Shown here one piece after another: positions 1 to 6,682 of a stretch of DNA of 11,369 nt (positions are counted from its first letter, which is position 1; every line of letters starts with the position of its first letter). The position numbers and the translations under genes were made by a program. The stretch covers positions 1 to 11,369 of the forward strand of contig JAFNWA010000020.1 of NCBI GenBank assembly GCA_017383665.1, written 5' to 3'. The notes beneath the pieces were generated by a model. That model made no database searches. It was given only the letters and a program-made list of their open reading frames with translations, and was not told the DNA's origin. This DNA comes from Bacteroidaceae bacterium. Its GTDB lineage: Bacteria; Bacteroidota; Bacteroidia; Bacteroidales; Bacteroidaceae.

Positions 1-861
1 CAGGCGCATGTAACCACACTCGTTGCATGCACATGGACCTGTCATTGGCGGAACCGGGATAAATGTCTTTTCAGGACAACGCTTCACCATCTCATGCAGG
101 ATACCGCTCTCTGTTGCCACAATGAACTCTGTAGCCTCATCCTTCTCTGCAAATGCGAGGATAGCAGCAGTCGAGCCAATAAAATCGGCAAGTGCAAGCA
201 CACCGCTCTTGCACTCCGGGTGCGCAAGAACCTTTGCATCGGGGTGAGTAGCCCTCAGCTCAACAATTTTCTCAATTGAGAACTGCTCATGTACATGGCA
301 ACCGCCATTCCACAGCAGCATATTACGCCCTGTAACAGCATTCAGGTAACCGCCAAGATTCTTGTCGGGGGCAAATATAATCTTCTCGTCCTTTGGGAAA
401 CTATCCACAATGGCACGCGCATTGGTCGATGTAACCACAATATCCGTGAGCGCCTTCACAGCAGCCGAAGTGTTCACATAAGCCACCACCTTGTGCCCCG
501 GGTGCAGAGCCTTGAACTTTGCCAGTTCCTCGGCAGGGCAACTCTCGGCAAGCGAGCATCCGGCATTCAGGTCGGGGATAAGCACCTTCTTCTCGGGCGA
601 GAGAATCTTGTTTGTCTCGGCCATGAAGTGCACACCGCACATCACCAAAATATCGGCAGTTGTCTTTTCTGCAATCTGCGCAAGGGCAAGACTGTCGCCC
701 ACGAAATCGGCAACATCCTGAATGGTGCCATCGGTATAATAGTGTGCAAGCACAACAGCATTCTTCTCCTCGCACAAACGGCGTATCTCGGCTTTCAAGT
801 CAACGCCATCGGGAATCGCTTCATTGATGTATCCCTTCTCAATCCATTCTTGTCTTATCAT
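1..861 (-). CDS. nadA: Quinolinate synthase NadA (3' end cut by window edge)
   Basis: NadA condenses iminoaspartate with dihydroxyacetone phosphate to quinolinate in de novo NAD synthesis, in the cytoplasm, using a [4Fe-4S] cluster. Reading the minus strand from the ATG at 861-859 gives 287 residues with no stop before the window edge, so the C-terminus is missing. Visible motifs are LAHYYTDGTIQDVADFVGDS (about 38-57), MCGVHFMAETNKIL (74-87), PDLNAGCSLA (96-105), TSTNA (144-148), FAPDKNLGGY (163-172), WNGGCHVHEQ (184-193), HPECK and GPCACNECGYM near the edge. Cys75, Cys188 and one of the last cysteines (probably Cys282) match the three cluster ligands known for the family. There is no clear Shine-Dalgarno sequence, as is usual in Bacteroidetes. 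The gene is divergent from the TRIC-type gene. NadB or NadC, the usual partners, are not visible here. Confidence 0.96.
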   Translation of the reverse strand, partial: MIRQEWIEKGYINEAIPDGVDLKAEIRRLCEEKNAVVLAHYYTDGTIQDVADFVGDSLALAQIAEKTTADILVMCGVHFMAETNKILSPEKKVLIPDLNAGCSLAESCPAEELAKFKALHPGHKVVAYVNTSAAVKALTDIVVTSTNARAIVDSFPKDEKIIFAPDKNLGGYLNAVTGRNMLLWNGGCHVHEQFSIEKIVELRATHPDAKVLAHPECKSGVLALADFIGSTAAILAFAEKDEATEFIVATESGILHEMVKRCPEKTFIPVPPMTGPCACNECGYMRL

Positions 862-888
862 AATTGCTATAATTTGCATTGGACAGCA

Positions 889-896
889 CGAAGATA
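889..896 (-). promoter_or_regulatory. Putative -7 box for nadA
   Basis: On the minus strand this reads TATCTTCG, one base away from the Bacteroidetes -7 consensus TAnnTTTG. It lies 27 bases upstream of the nadA start codon. I could not find a matching -33 TTTG at the right distance, so the call rests on the -7 element and its position alone. Confidence 0.4.
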
Positions 897-970
897 CAAA
901 AAAACCATTGATTGTAATACTTTCAGTGTTTTTTTACCATTAAAAAAATGCAAAAGCACTTTTTTATTTC

Positions 971-978
971 TATCTTCG
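971..978 (+). promoter_or_regulatory. Putative -7 box for the TRIC-type gene
   Basis: This reads TATCTTCG on the plus strand, the same octamer found on the opposite strand in front of nadA, and close to TAnnTTTG. It is about 30 bases before the ATG at 1009. No convincing -33 element was seen; the DNA upstream is A/T-rich, with runs of T and A. Confidence 0.4.
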
Positions 979-1008
979 CAACAGATAAAACATCTATCTA
1001 AAGATTAT

Positions 1009-1668
1009 ATGAGTTGGATACAACATATCAACTTCCTTGAAATAATAGATTTCGTTGGAACATTCGCCTTTGCCATAAGCGGTATTCGCCTTGCATCGGC
1101 AAAGCGTTTCGACTGGTTCGGTGCCTATGTAGTGGGTGCGGCAACTGCCATTGGCGGCGGTACACTGCGCGATTTGATGCTCGGCCAAGATGTATTTTGG
1201 ATGCAGAACGGCACTTACCTTCTGTGTACAGGCGTGGCATTGCTGTGGGTGATAATTTTCCGCAAGAACCTTGTACACATGCACAACACATTCTTTGTGT
1301 TCGACGCCATTGGCCTTGCGCTGTTCACCGTTGTCGGTATTCAGAAGACCATTGGACTCGGCTTGCCGATGTGGGTTGGCATCATCATGGGTACAATGAC
1401 CGGTGCTGCCGGCGGTGTCATACGCGATGTGCTCATAAACGAAGAGCCCCTCATTTTCCGCAAGGAGATATATGCCATGGCCTGCGTTTTGGGCGGTATA
1501 GCCTTTGCATTATGCAATTTGATATGCCTTGCCACATTCCCCACTCACCTTATTTGCGGTGCCACAGTATTCCTTACCCGCGTTTTGGCGGTAAAGTACC
1601 AGATATGCCTGCCCACACTGCGCCCCGAGGACGACGATGAAAACGGTAAGATCAGCAAGGATAGTTAA
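1009..1668 (+). CDS. UPF0126 / TRIC-type (YadS-YicG-like) membrane protein
   Basis: This is a 219-residue integral membrane protein of the UPF0126 family, related to trimeric intracellular cation channels; a cation channel role is known for homologues and inferred here. The sequence shows the family's internal duplication. Repeat one is about residues 9-90, with DFVGTFAFAISGIRLA then the glycine-rich GGGTLRD at 49-55. Repeat two is about 95-180, with FDAIGLALFTVVGIQK then GAAGGVIRD at 132-140. About six or seven hydrophobic segments are visible, followed by an acidic, charged tail from roughly residue 204. The open frame extends upstream to 289, but that part is antisense to nadA. The ATG at 1009 starts exactly where family homology begins and follows a -7-like box. 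The physiological substrate cannot be told from sequence. Confidence 0.93.
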   Translation: MSWIQHINFLEIIDFVGTFAFAISGIRLASAKRFDWFGAYVVGAATAIGGGTLRDLMLGQDVFWMQNGTYLLCTGVALLWVIIFRKNLVHMHNTFFVFDAIGLALFTVVGIQKTIGLGLPMWVGIIMGTMTGAAGGVIRDVLINEEPLIFRKEIYAMACVLGGIAFALCNLICLATFPTHLICGATVFLTRVLAVKYQICLPTLRPEDDDENGKISKDS

Positions 1669-1678
1669 GAAGAGAATT

Positions 1679-1717
1679 CCTTTTAGCCCTTTTCGCCCTT
1701 TTTGGCCTTTTAATAAA
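1679..1717. repeat. C/T-rich leader repeat, copy 1 (upstream of GH20 gene)
   Basis: The stretch consists of CCTTTT-type blocks: CCTTTTAG, CCCTTTTCG, CCCTTTTTGG, CCTTTTAATAAA. It lies 10 bp after the TRIC-type stop codon and ends about 27 bp before the hexosaminidase ATG. Two closely similar copies occur at 5668-5707 and 6038-6080, each just upstream of another gene. It is non-coding in the hexosaminidase frame. Its role is unknown. Confidence 0.7.
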
Positions 1718-1744
1718 TGAATAATTAACTAAACTATAAACAAT

Positions 1745-4700
1745 ATGAAAAACCTGTTTACCAGAATTTTACTATTGGTTCTCCTGGCTATCCCGGCGAC
1801 AATGCTTGCCGACAGCAGAGTAAACCTGACTCCAACCCCTATGAGAATGACTGTTGGCAACGGCACGCTTGTGTTGCCACAGAGTTTCACAATTGCAACA
1901 GGAGAGTTGCCCGATAGCCTCTCAAGCGAGGCTGTGAAGTTTGCGAACCACTTTGCAGGCGTCACCGGCTACACAGTCAATGTAAAGGCCGAAGCAGCCG
2001 ATGCGCTCATAACCATGTCACTCTACACCGGTAATGAGAACTTGGGCCTGGAGGGCTACACACTTGATGTAACAGCCGATGGCATTGCCATCAGTGCAAC
2101 ATGCTCTAACGGCTTCTACTATGCATTCCAGAGTATCAAGAAGATGCTCCCGGCCAATGTCATGGCTGGTGTAAAGGACGATAGTGTGACCGAATACGCT
2201 CTGCCCGTGGTGAGCATCGTCGATGCCCCACGCTTTGAATACCGTGGTTTCATGCTCGATGTCAGCCGTCACTTCTTCGATATGGACGAAATCAAGCGCA
2301 TCATTGATGTAATGTCATACTACAAGCTCAACCGCTTCCACTGGCACCTTACCGACGACCAAGGCTGGCGTTTCGAGGTAAAGAAATACCCACGCCTTAC
2401 AACCGTTGGTGCAACACGCAGCAACAACTGGATTACCGACCGCAACTATGGCGGTTACTACACAGGCGAGCCTTACGGCCCATACTTCTACACCCAGGAG
2501 CAGTGCCGCGAGATTGTTGCATACGCAGCCGAGCGTCACATTGAGGTGGTGCCCGAGATTGAATTCCCCGGTCACTCATGTGCAGTGAACGCAGCCTACC
2601 CTGAGCTCAGCTGCACCCCTAACGGCGGTCACAGCGTACAGATTAGTGGCGGTATCTTCAGCGATGTACTCAATGTCGCAAGCCCCTTGGTTTTGCAGTT
2701 TGCAAAGGATGTGCTTGACGAGGTAATAGAGGTATTCCCTTACAGCCAGATACACATCGGTGGCGACGAGACTCCCACAAACGCTTGGCAGAACAATGCC
2801 GAGTGCCAGGCGATGATGCAAAAGAAGGGATTCACAAACTACCGCCAGTTGCAGTCACACTTCGTGCGTCAGGTATCGGATCATGTGACATCAAAAGAGG
2901 GCGACAAGAAACGCACCGTAATCATGTGGAACGAGAGCCTCACAGCCGGCGGCACCGACGAGGAGGCAATCGTTGGTACAGGCGGCACAATGATGTGCTG
3001 GGAGATTGGCAATGCACAGCCATGCGCCCTCAAGGCAGACCAGTATGGCATGAAGTCAATCATCACCACCCAGGTACCATACTACATTAACCGCAAACAG
3101 AGCACCGATGCCAACGAGCCCCCTGTAGCCGGCTACGGAACAGACAATGTAAAGGCAGTATATGACTATGCGCCCATACCGGCAAGCGTACCGGCCGAAT
3201 TGCACAAATACTATGTAGGCGTACAGGGCACATTCTGGACCGAGCATGTGCAGCACACCGACCTACTCGAGTACCTTGCACTTCCACGCCTCACAGCTAT
3301 TGCCGAAACAGGCTGGACACCTGCAGCAAAAAAGGACTTCAGCGACTTCCAGGAGCGCATCACCAAGGATACACTGTTGCTCAACTACAACAACTACGAC
3401 TATGGCCGCCATTATATCCTCGACGGCAAGGGTGAGAACGAAAACAAGGTAATGCCCACCGCATCAACCGACGAGAAGAAGACCTGGTATCGCATCGTGA
3501 CCACAGCCACCGACGCACGCGCCGGACGCTGTATCCAGTTGCTTCGCGAGGGCTCAAGCGAGATTGGCACAGGCAATGCCAAGGCCGGCCGCCTGTGGAA
3601 CAGCGCAGTCATCGAGGACGAGACCAACGAGGGCTATGACTACCAGCTATGGGCGTTCATGCAAGACCCTGCCAACCCACAGCGTTGGGCTTTGGTGAAC
3701 AAGGCAAAGCCCAACGGTTCAGTCAAGGGCACCCCGACCGCCGAGAACAACACAGGCCGTTGGGACTATGACAACAGCAACCGCCACTACGACTTCATCC
3801 TTGGCGACAAGGCATATGCAAAGAACGGCAACAACTACAACTACAGCATACGCAGCCAGAAGGTCTCGAACGGCAATATGTGCCTGAACTATGCAGGCCC
3901 GGGACAGACCTACTCAATTAACCTGTGGAGCGACCCTGCCGACGGCAACGGCGGTATATGGGAGTTCCGTCCATTGGTAGCCGAGGAGCCAAGCATTGAG
4001 GTCGCATACCCCACCGAGGGAACATACTACCGCATAATCAACAACACCGAGCGTTTCAATGGCTGGACAATGTATGACAACAACGGCGAGAATGTAACCG
4101 CTGCACAGCTGCAATATGGTGCCGATGTATGGGTACTTACCGACTGTGCAATTACCGATGCCGGCCAGACATTCAAGCTACGCAATGTCGCAACAGGCCG
4201 TTACATCAGCGATGCCAATGCCCCTGCTAAATTGGGTACAAGCGGTGTAACACTCACCAACGCCTACAACACACGAAGCGGCGACTTCAGTATCATGGTG
4301 GGCGGCGAGGCCTTGCGCCCTGTTTCGGAGACGGTAGCCACCAACCCCAACACTATTGGCAAGGGCGGTATCTACCCACTGGGAACAGGCTGGATATATG
4401 AAAAGGCACACCTTGTAACATTCGAATGTTACGACGAGGACGGCAATCTGTTGCATACCGCATACCAGGCAGCAGCCGACGGCAAGCCATACACAGCCAC
4501 AGCACCGGCAATCGACAACCACAGCATTGTCGCATACGAGGCAACCGGAACAGCCGCAGCACCAGAATTTGACAACATTGCAGAAAGCAAGAAGATAAAA
4601 GTAACCTACAAGCGCACAGCATACAATGTAACCTACCGCTGCATGACTGCAGGTGGCAACATAATAACGGAGATTCACACTCCATGCACCATTGGCCAGG

Positions 4701-5587
4701 CACACACCGTTGCAGCCCCCGCTGTGGAGTTCTTCAATTTCGAGAGCCTTGCATGGGATGGTGATGCAACCTTCACCCCGGCAGGCGACACCGTCATCGA
4801 GGCAATCTACACCACCGAGAGCATCATGGGTGCAGCATCAATCGGCGAGGTTGTCACCGAGTTGCAGAGCGGAGCGTCATACCTTATATATAATGCCAAG
4901 AACGAGACTGCACGCAGCGGTTTCCTTAGCGTAACAAAGGTTGGCGACGGCATCACAACCACCAACGGAATAACCGATGCCAACCCCGGTTTCATTTGGA
5001 ACCTTGAGGGTGAGGGCAACACCTTCACCGTTGAAAACAACTACGGCGTCTATATTCCACAACTGTTGAGCGGCTCATTGGTAACCGGTGGCAGCACCCC
5101 CGAGCGTTTCATCTTCACCCTCAACAGCGACGGCACTACATGGAGCGTAAAGGGCGCAAGCAACAACCTCTACTGGAACGGCAATGCAAACAACACCTTC
5201 ACAGGTTGGAAGGACGGACATCCATTCATCATCTACCGTTACAACCCACTCCCCTACTTTGCAGTGGCATACAAGTGCGTGGATGAAGAGGGCAACGAAC
5301 TCGCAAGCGGCACACGCTATGTAAAGGGCGGTGACCAATTCACCATGCTCACTCCAATCTTCGAAGGTTACACACTCAAGGAGAGCGACGCCGTGTATGA
5401 AGAAATGGCATATGTAAACAAAAACCTTGACATCACATTCACCTACACAAATGAAGAGACAGGCATCAGTGAGGTGAAAGCGGAAAGCGGAAAGGTGAAA
5501 GGTGTTTACGATTTGCAGGGAAGAAAGGTAGAGAACCCCAGCAAGGGAATCTACATCATTGACGGTAAAAAAGTATTTATAAAATAA
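1745..5587 (+). CDS. Secreted beta-N-acetylhexosaminidase (GH20), multidomain, with C-terminal sorting tail
   Basis: This 1280-residue exported glycosidase probably removes terminal N-acetylhexosamine from host or microbial glycans by substrate-assisted catalysis. A signal peptide covers about residues 1-22 (KNLFTRILLLVLLAIPATMLA). A GH20b-type domain (about 25-150) precedes the catalytic barrel (about 155-515). Barrel motifs are FHWHLTDDQGW (His199, Asp204/205), EIEFPGH (His277), HIGGDE (337-342, with catalytic pair Asp341-Glu342), CWEIG (Trp419) and GTFWTEH (Trp498, Glu500). The last 700 residues hold lectin- or ricin-like regions and three diverged repeats starting near 891, 960 and 1172 (VTFECYDEDG, VTYRCMTAGG, VAYKCVDEEG), which resemble MucBP-like modules. 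The end (about 1253-1280), VYDLQGRKV then KGIYIIDGKKVFIK, looks like a type IX secretion sorting domain. The substrate is inferred from family only. Confidence 0.95.
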   Translation: MKNLFTRILLLVLLAIPATMLADSRVNLTPTPMRMTVGNGTLVLPQSFTIATGELPDSLSSEAVKFANHFAGVTGYTVNVKAEAADALITMSLYTGNENLGLEGYTLDVTADGIAISATCSNGFYYAFQSIKKMLPANVMAGVKDDSVTEYALPVVSIVDAPRFEYRGFMLDVSRHFFDMDEIKRIIDVMSYYKLNRFHWHLTDDQGWRFEVKKYPRLTTVGATRSNNWITDRNYGGYYTGEPYGPYFYTQEQCREIVAYAAERHIEVVPEIEFPGHSCAVNAAYPELSCTPNGGHSVQISGGIFSDVLNVASPLVLQFAKDVLDEVIEVFPYSQIHIGGDETPTNAWQNNAECQAMMQKKGFTNYRQLQSHFVRQVSDHVTSKEGDKKRTVIMWNESLTAGGTDEEAIVGTGGTMMCWEIGNAQPCALKADQYGMKSIITTQVPYYINRKQSTDANEPPVAGYGTDNVKAVYDYAPIPASVPAELHKYYVGVQGTFWTEHVQHTDLLEYLALPRLTAIAETGWTPAAKKDFSDFQERITKDTLLLNYNNYDYGRHYILDGKGENENKVMPTASTDEKKTWYRIVTTATDARAGRCIQLLREGSSEIGTGNAKAGRLWNSAVIEDETNEGYDYQLWAFMQDPANPQRWALVNKAKPNGSVKGTPTAENNTGRWDYDNSNRHYDFILGDKAYAKNGNNYNYSIRSQKVSNGNMCLNYAGPGQTYSINLWSDPADGNGGIWEFRPLVAEEPSIEVAYPTEGTYYRIINNTERFNGWTMYDNNGENVTAAQLQYGADVWVLTDCAITDAGQTFKLRNVATGRYISDANAPAKLGTSGVTLTNAYNTRSGDFSIMVGGEALRPVSETVATNPNTIGKGGIYPLGTGWIYEKAHLVTFECYDEDGNLLHTAYQAAADGKPYTATAPAIDNHSIVAYEATGTAAAPEFDNIAESKKIKVTYKRTAYNVTYRCMTAGGNIITEIHTPCTIGQAHTVAAPAVEFFNFESLAWDGDATFTPAGDTVIEAIYTTESIMGAASIGEVVTELQSGASYLIYNAKNETARSGFLSVTKVGDGITTTNGITDANPGFIWNLEGEGNTFTVENNYGVYIPQLLSGSLVTGGSTPERFIFTLNSDGTTWSVKGASNNLYWNGNANNTFTGWKDGHPFIIYRYNPLPYFAVAYKCVDEEGNELASGTRYVKGGDQFTMLTPIFEGYTLKESDAVYEEMAYVNKNLDITFTYTNEETGISEVKAESGKVKGVYDLQGRKVENPSKGIYIIDGKKVFIK
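5474..5501 (+). repeat. Four tandem heptamers inside the GH20 gene
   Basis: The bases read as GTGAAAG, CGGAAAG, CGGAAAG, GTGAAAG with no gaps. They encode roughly VKAESGKVKG, the linker between the last body domain and the C-terminal sorting tail. The same 7-bp motif family forms arrays between genes at 6510-6537 and, as reverse complement, at about 6648-6675. Confidence 0.8.
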
Positions 5588-5590
5588 CCG

Positions 5591-5615
5591 TTTGGGCGGG
5601 CAGTGCCCGCCCAAA
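5591..5615. repeat. Perfect 11-bp-stem hairpin after the GH20 gene
   Basis: TTTGGGCGGGC (5591-5601), a 3-base loop AGT, then GCCCGCCCAAA (5605-5615) form a perfect GC-rich hairpin 3 bp after the stop codon. It may help end the hexosaminidase transcript, but it is followed by A residues rather than a T run, so it is not a canonical intrinsic terminator. Confidence 0.7.
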
Positions 5616-5637
5616 AAAGCGAAAAAAACACCCGTAG

Positions 5638-5657
5638 GGACACGGCATGCCGTGTCC
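5638..5657. repeat. Perfect 20-bp palindrome
   Basis: GGACACGGCATGCCGTGTCC is its own reverse complement and follows CCCGTA. It sits 22 bp after the previous hairpin. The composition resembles dispersed intergenic palindromes of the REP type. It could form a cruciform or an RNA hairpin, or be a binding site for a dimeric protein. Confidence 0.75.
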
Positions 5658-5667
5658 TCCAAATAAA

Positions 5668-5707
5668 CCTTTTAGCCCTTTACGCCCTTTTGGGCCTTAT
5701 TTATAAA
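5668..5707. repeat. C/T-rich leader repeat, copy 2 (upstream of TSCPD gene)
   Basis: The blocks are CCTTTTAG, CCCTTTACG, CCCTTTTGGGCC, then TTATTTATAAA. The copy ends 3 bp before the TSCPD start codon. It matches copy 3 (6038-6080) almost base for base over the shared core and is close to copy 1 (1679-1717). Confidence 0.75.
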
Positions 5708-5710
5708 ACC

Positions 5711-5965
5711 ATGAAAACAATAACATACACAACCCACGGAACCTGCGCGCGATACATTGAGGTATCGGGCGAGGATGGAGTTTTGAAAGAAGTCAAGTTC
5801 TACGGCGGTTGCAACGGCAACCTGCAGGGCATTGCACGCCTTGTAACAGGCATGAAGTACGAGGACATCATTGCACGCCTCAAAGGCATAAGCTGCAACG
5901 GCAAGCCAACATCCTGCCCCGACCAGTTGTGCCACGCAATCGAAGAACTGATAAAAGAGGAATAA
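5711..5965 (+). CDS. Small TSCPD domain protein (TIGR03905-like)
   Basis: This 84-residue protein of unknown function consists almost wholly of a TSCPD domain. Five cysteines are visible: Cys12 (HGTCARYI), Cys34 (YGGCNGN), Cys62 (GISCNGK), Cys69 (TSCPDQL) and Cys74. In other proteins, TSCPD domains form a C-terminal, probable metal-binding module of some ribonucleotide reductases; free-standing versions like this one have no assigned role. There is no signal peptide and no membrane segment, so it is probably cytoplasmic. The ATG at 5711 is chosen because homology begins there; the open frame reaches upstream to a GTG at 5603, but that stretch is made of palindromes and the C/T-rich repeat. 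The gene stands alone between the GH20 and FKBP genes, each about 125 bp away. Confidence 0.9.
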   Translation: MKTITYTTHGTCARYIEVSGEDGVLKEVKFYGGCNGNLQGIARLVTGMKYEDIIARLKGISCNGKPTSCPDQLCHAIEELIKEE

Positions 5966-6019
5966 ACAACAAACTTAAATTGTCTTCCTAAAACAGGGGA
6001 GGAATTTACAGCCACATAC

Positions 6020-6033
6020 CTTTCAGTTTTCAT
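6020..6033. repeat. Two tandem heptamers (CTTTCAG, TTTTCAT)
   Basis: This short stretch is the beginning of the same T-rich heptamer family seen at about 6648-6675. It lies directly before the C/T-rich leader repeat copy 3, so two of the local repeat families are adjacent here. Confidence 0.45.
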
Positions 6034-6037
6034 AATC

Positions 6038-6080
6038 CCTTTTGGGCCTTTTAGCCCTTTACGCCCTTTTGGGCATTAAA
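6038..6080. repeat. C/T-rich leader repeat, copy 3 (upstream of FKBP gene)
   Basis: This is the longest copy: CCTTTTGGG, CCTTTTAG, CCCTTTACG, CCCTTTTGGG, CATTAAA. It ends 9 bp before the FKBP start. Compared with copy 2 it carries one extra CCTTTTGGG block at the left end, which suggests block-wise expansion. Confidence 0.75.
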
Positions 6081-6089
6081 CAAACACAC

Positions 6090-6503
6090 ATGGCAAAGAA
6101 ACCAAAGACAAACGAATATAAACAGCGAAACGAAGCCTTCATGCAGGCACTGCGCGATGGCGAAGAGGAACTCTTTGAAATTTCACAAGGCGTTCTTGTG
6201 AAGATACTCAAGCAAGGCGAGGGCGACCGTTGCCCACGCGGTGGCAATGTAGTCACGGTGCACTACAAGGGAAGCCTCATCAATGGCAAGGTATTCGACA
6301 GCAGCTACGAACGCGGCTACCCCGAGGCGTTCCGCCTTAGCGACCTCATCGTAGGTTGGCAGATAGCACTCACGCAGATGCACATTGGCGACCATTGGAT
6401 AGTATATATCCCCTACCAGTTGGGCTACGGCACACGCGACAGCGGCCCCATCCCGGCCTATTCGACCCTCATTTTCGAAATGGAACTTGTGGCGATAATG
6501 TAA
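6090..6503 (+). CDS. FKBP-type peptidyl-prolyl cis-trans isomerase (cytoplasmic)
   Basis: This 137-residue protein catalyses cis-trans isomerisation of Xaa-Pro bonds during folding. A charged, probably helical lead (about 1-32) precedes a single FKBP domain (about 33-137). Typical motifs are VTVHYKGSLINGKVFDSS (55-72), LIVGWQIAL (86-94), IGDHWIVYIPYQLGYG and the ending IPAYSTLIFEMEL. These match the usual FKBP pattern of VHYxGxLxDGxxFDSS, GWxxxL, IPxxLxYG and STLxFxxEL. No signal peptide or lipobox is present from the ATG at 6090, unlike many periplasmic or outer-membrane FKBPs of this phylum, so cytoplasmic action is inferred. An upstream in-frame extension to a TTG at 6042 consists of the C/T-rich repeat and is not taken as coding. 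No partner is suggested by the neighbours. Confidence 0.94.
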   Translation: MAKKPKTNEYKQRNEAFMQALRDGEEELFEISQGVLVKILKQGEGDRCPRGGNVVTVHYKGSLINGKVFDSSYERGYPEAFRLSDLIVGWQIALTQMHIGDHWIVYIPYQLGYGTRDSGPIPAYSTLIFEMELVAIM

Positions 6504-6509
6504 TACAAA

Positions 6510-6681
6510 CGGAAAACGGAAAGCGGAAAGCGGAAAACTTGTGCAAGCGAGTGAGCGGAAATTTATTTACGCACTCAACGAGTACAGCCAAGTTTCAAGC
6601 ACGCGCAGCGTGGTTAAAACGGAAAACTTGTGCAAGCGAGCTTTAACCTTTCAGTTTTCAGTTTTCACTTTTCACCTTTAA
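6510..6681. repeat. Composite intergenic repeat region before the MATE gene
   Basis: The interval begins with four heptamers, CGGAAAA, CGGAAAG, CGGAAAG, CGGAAAA (6510-6537). A 21-bp direct repeat, starting CGGAAAACTTG and ending TGCAAGCGAG, occurs at 6531-6551 and 6620-6640. The second copy sits inside a hairpin closed by GGTTAAA (6612-6618) and TTTAACC (6642-6648). A small hairpin CACGC-GCA-GCGTG lies at 6600-6612. The right end (about 6648-6675) is four T-rich heptamers of the type TTTTCAG or TTTTCAC, roughly complementary to the left end. The array runs to within a few bases of the MATE start. Confidence 0.75.
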
Positions 6682-6682
6682 A

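Noticed and set aside
289..1008. Long plus-strand open frame upstream of the TRIC-type gene
   Set aside because: It is the antisense of nadA and the divergent promoter region. NadA motifs on the minus strand are unmistakable, and TRIC homology begins only at 1009.
5591..5615. Canonical intrinsic terminator for the GH20 gene
   Set aside because: The stem is strong, but it is followed by AAAAAAG rather than a T run on the plus strand.
5075..5662. Minus-strand open frame of 195 codons
   Set aside because: It is a shadow of the hexosaminidase gene, with low-complexity, cysteine- and valine-rich composition and no recognisable domain.
5603..5710. In-frame extension of the TSCPD gene, giving a hydrophobic LLALYALLG peptide
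   Set aside because: The extension is made of the palindromes and the C/T-rich repeat. The same peptide arises upstream of the FKBP gene only because the repeat and its phase are shared; copy 1 before the GH20 gene runs into a stop.
6042..6089. Possible signal-peptide-like extension of the FKBP protein (LLALYALLG)
   Set aside because: The only starts are TTG within the repeat. There is no lysine-rich n-region and no cleavage site, and the ATG at 6090 fits the family.
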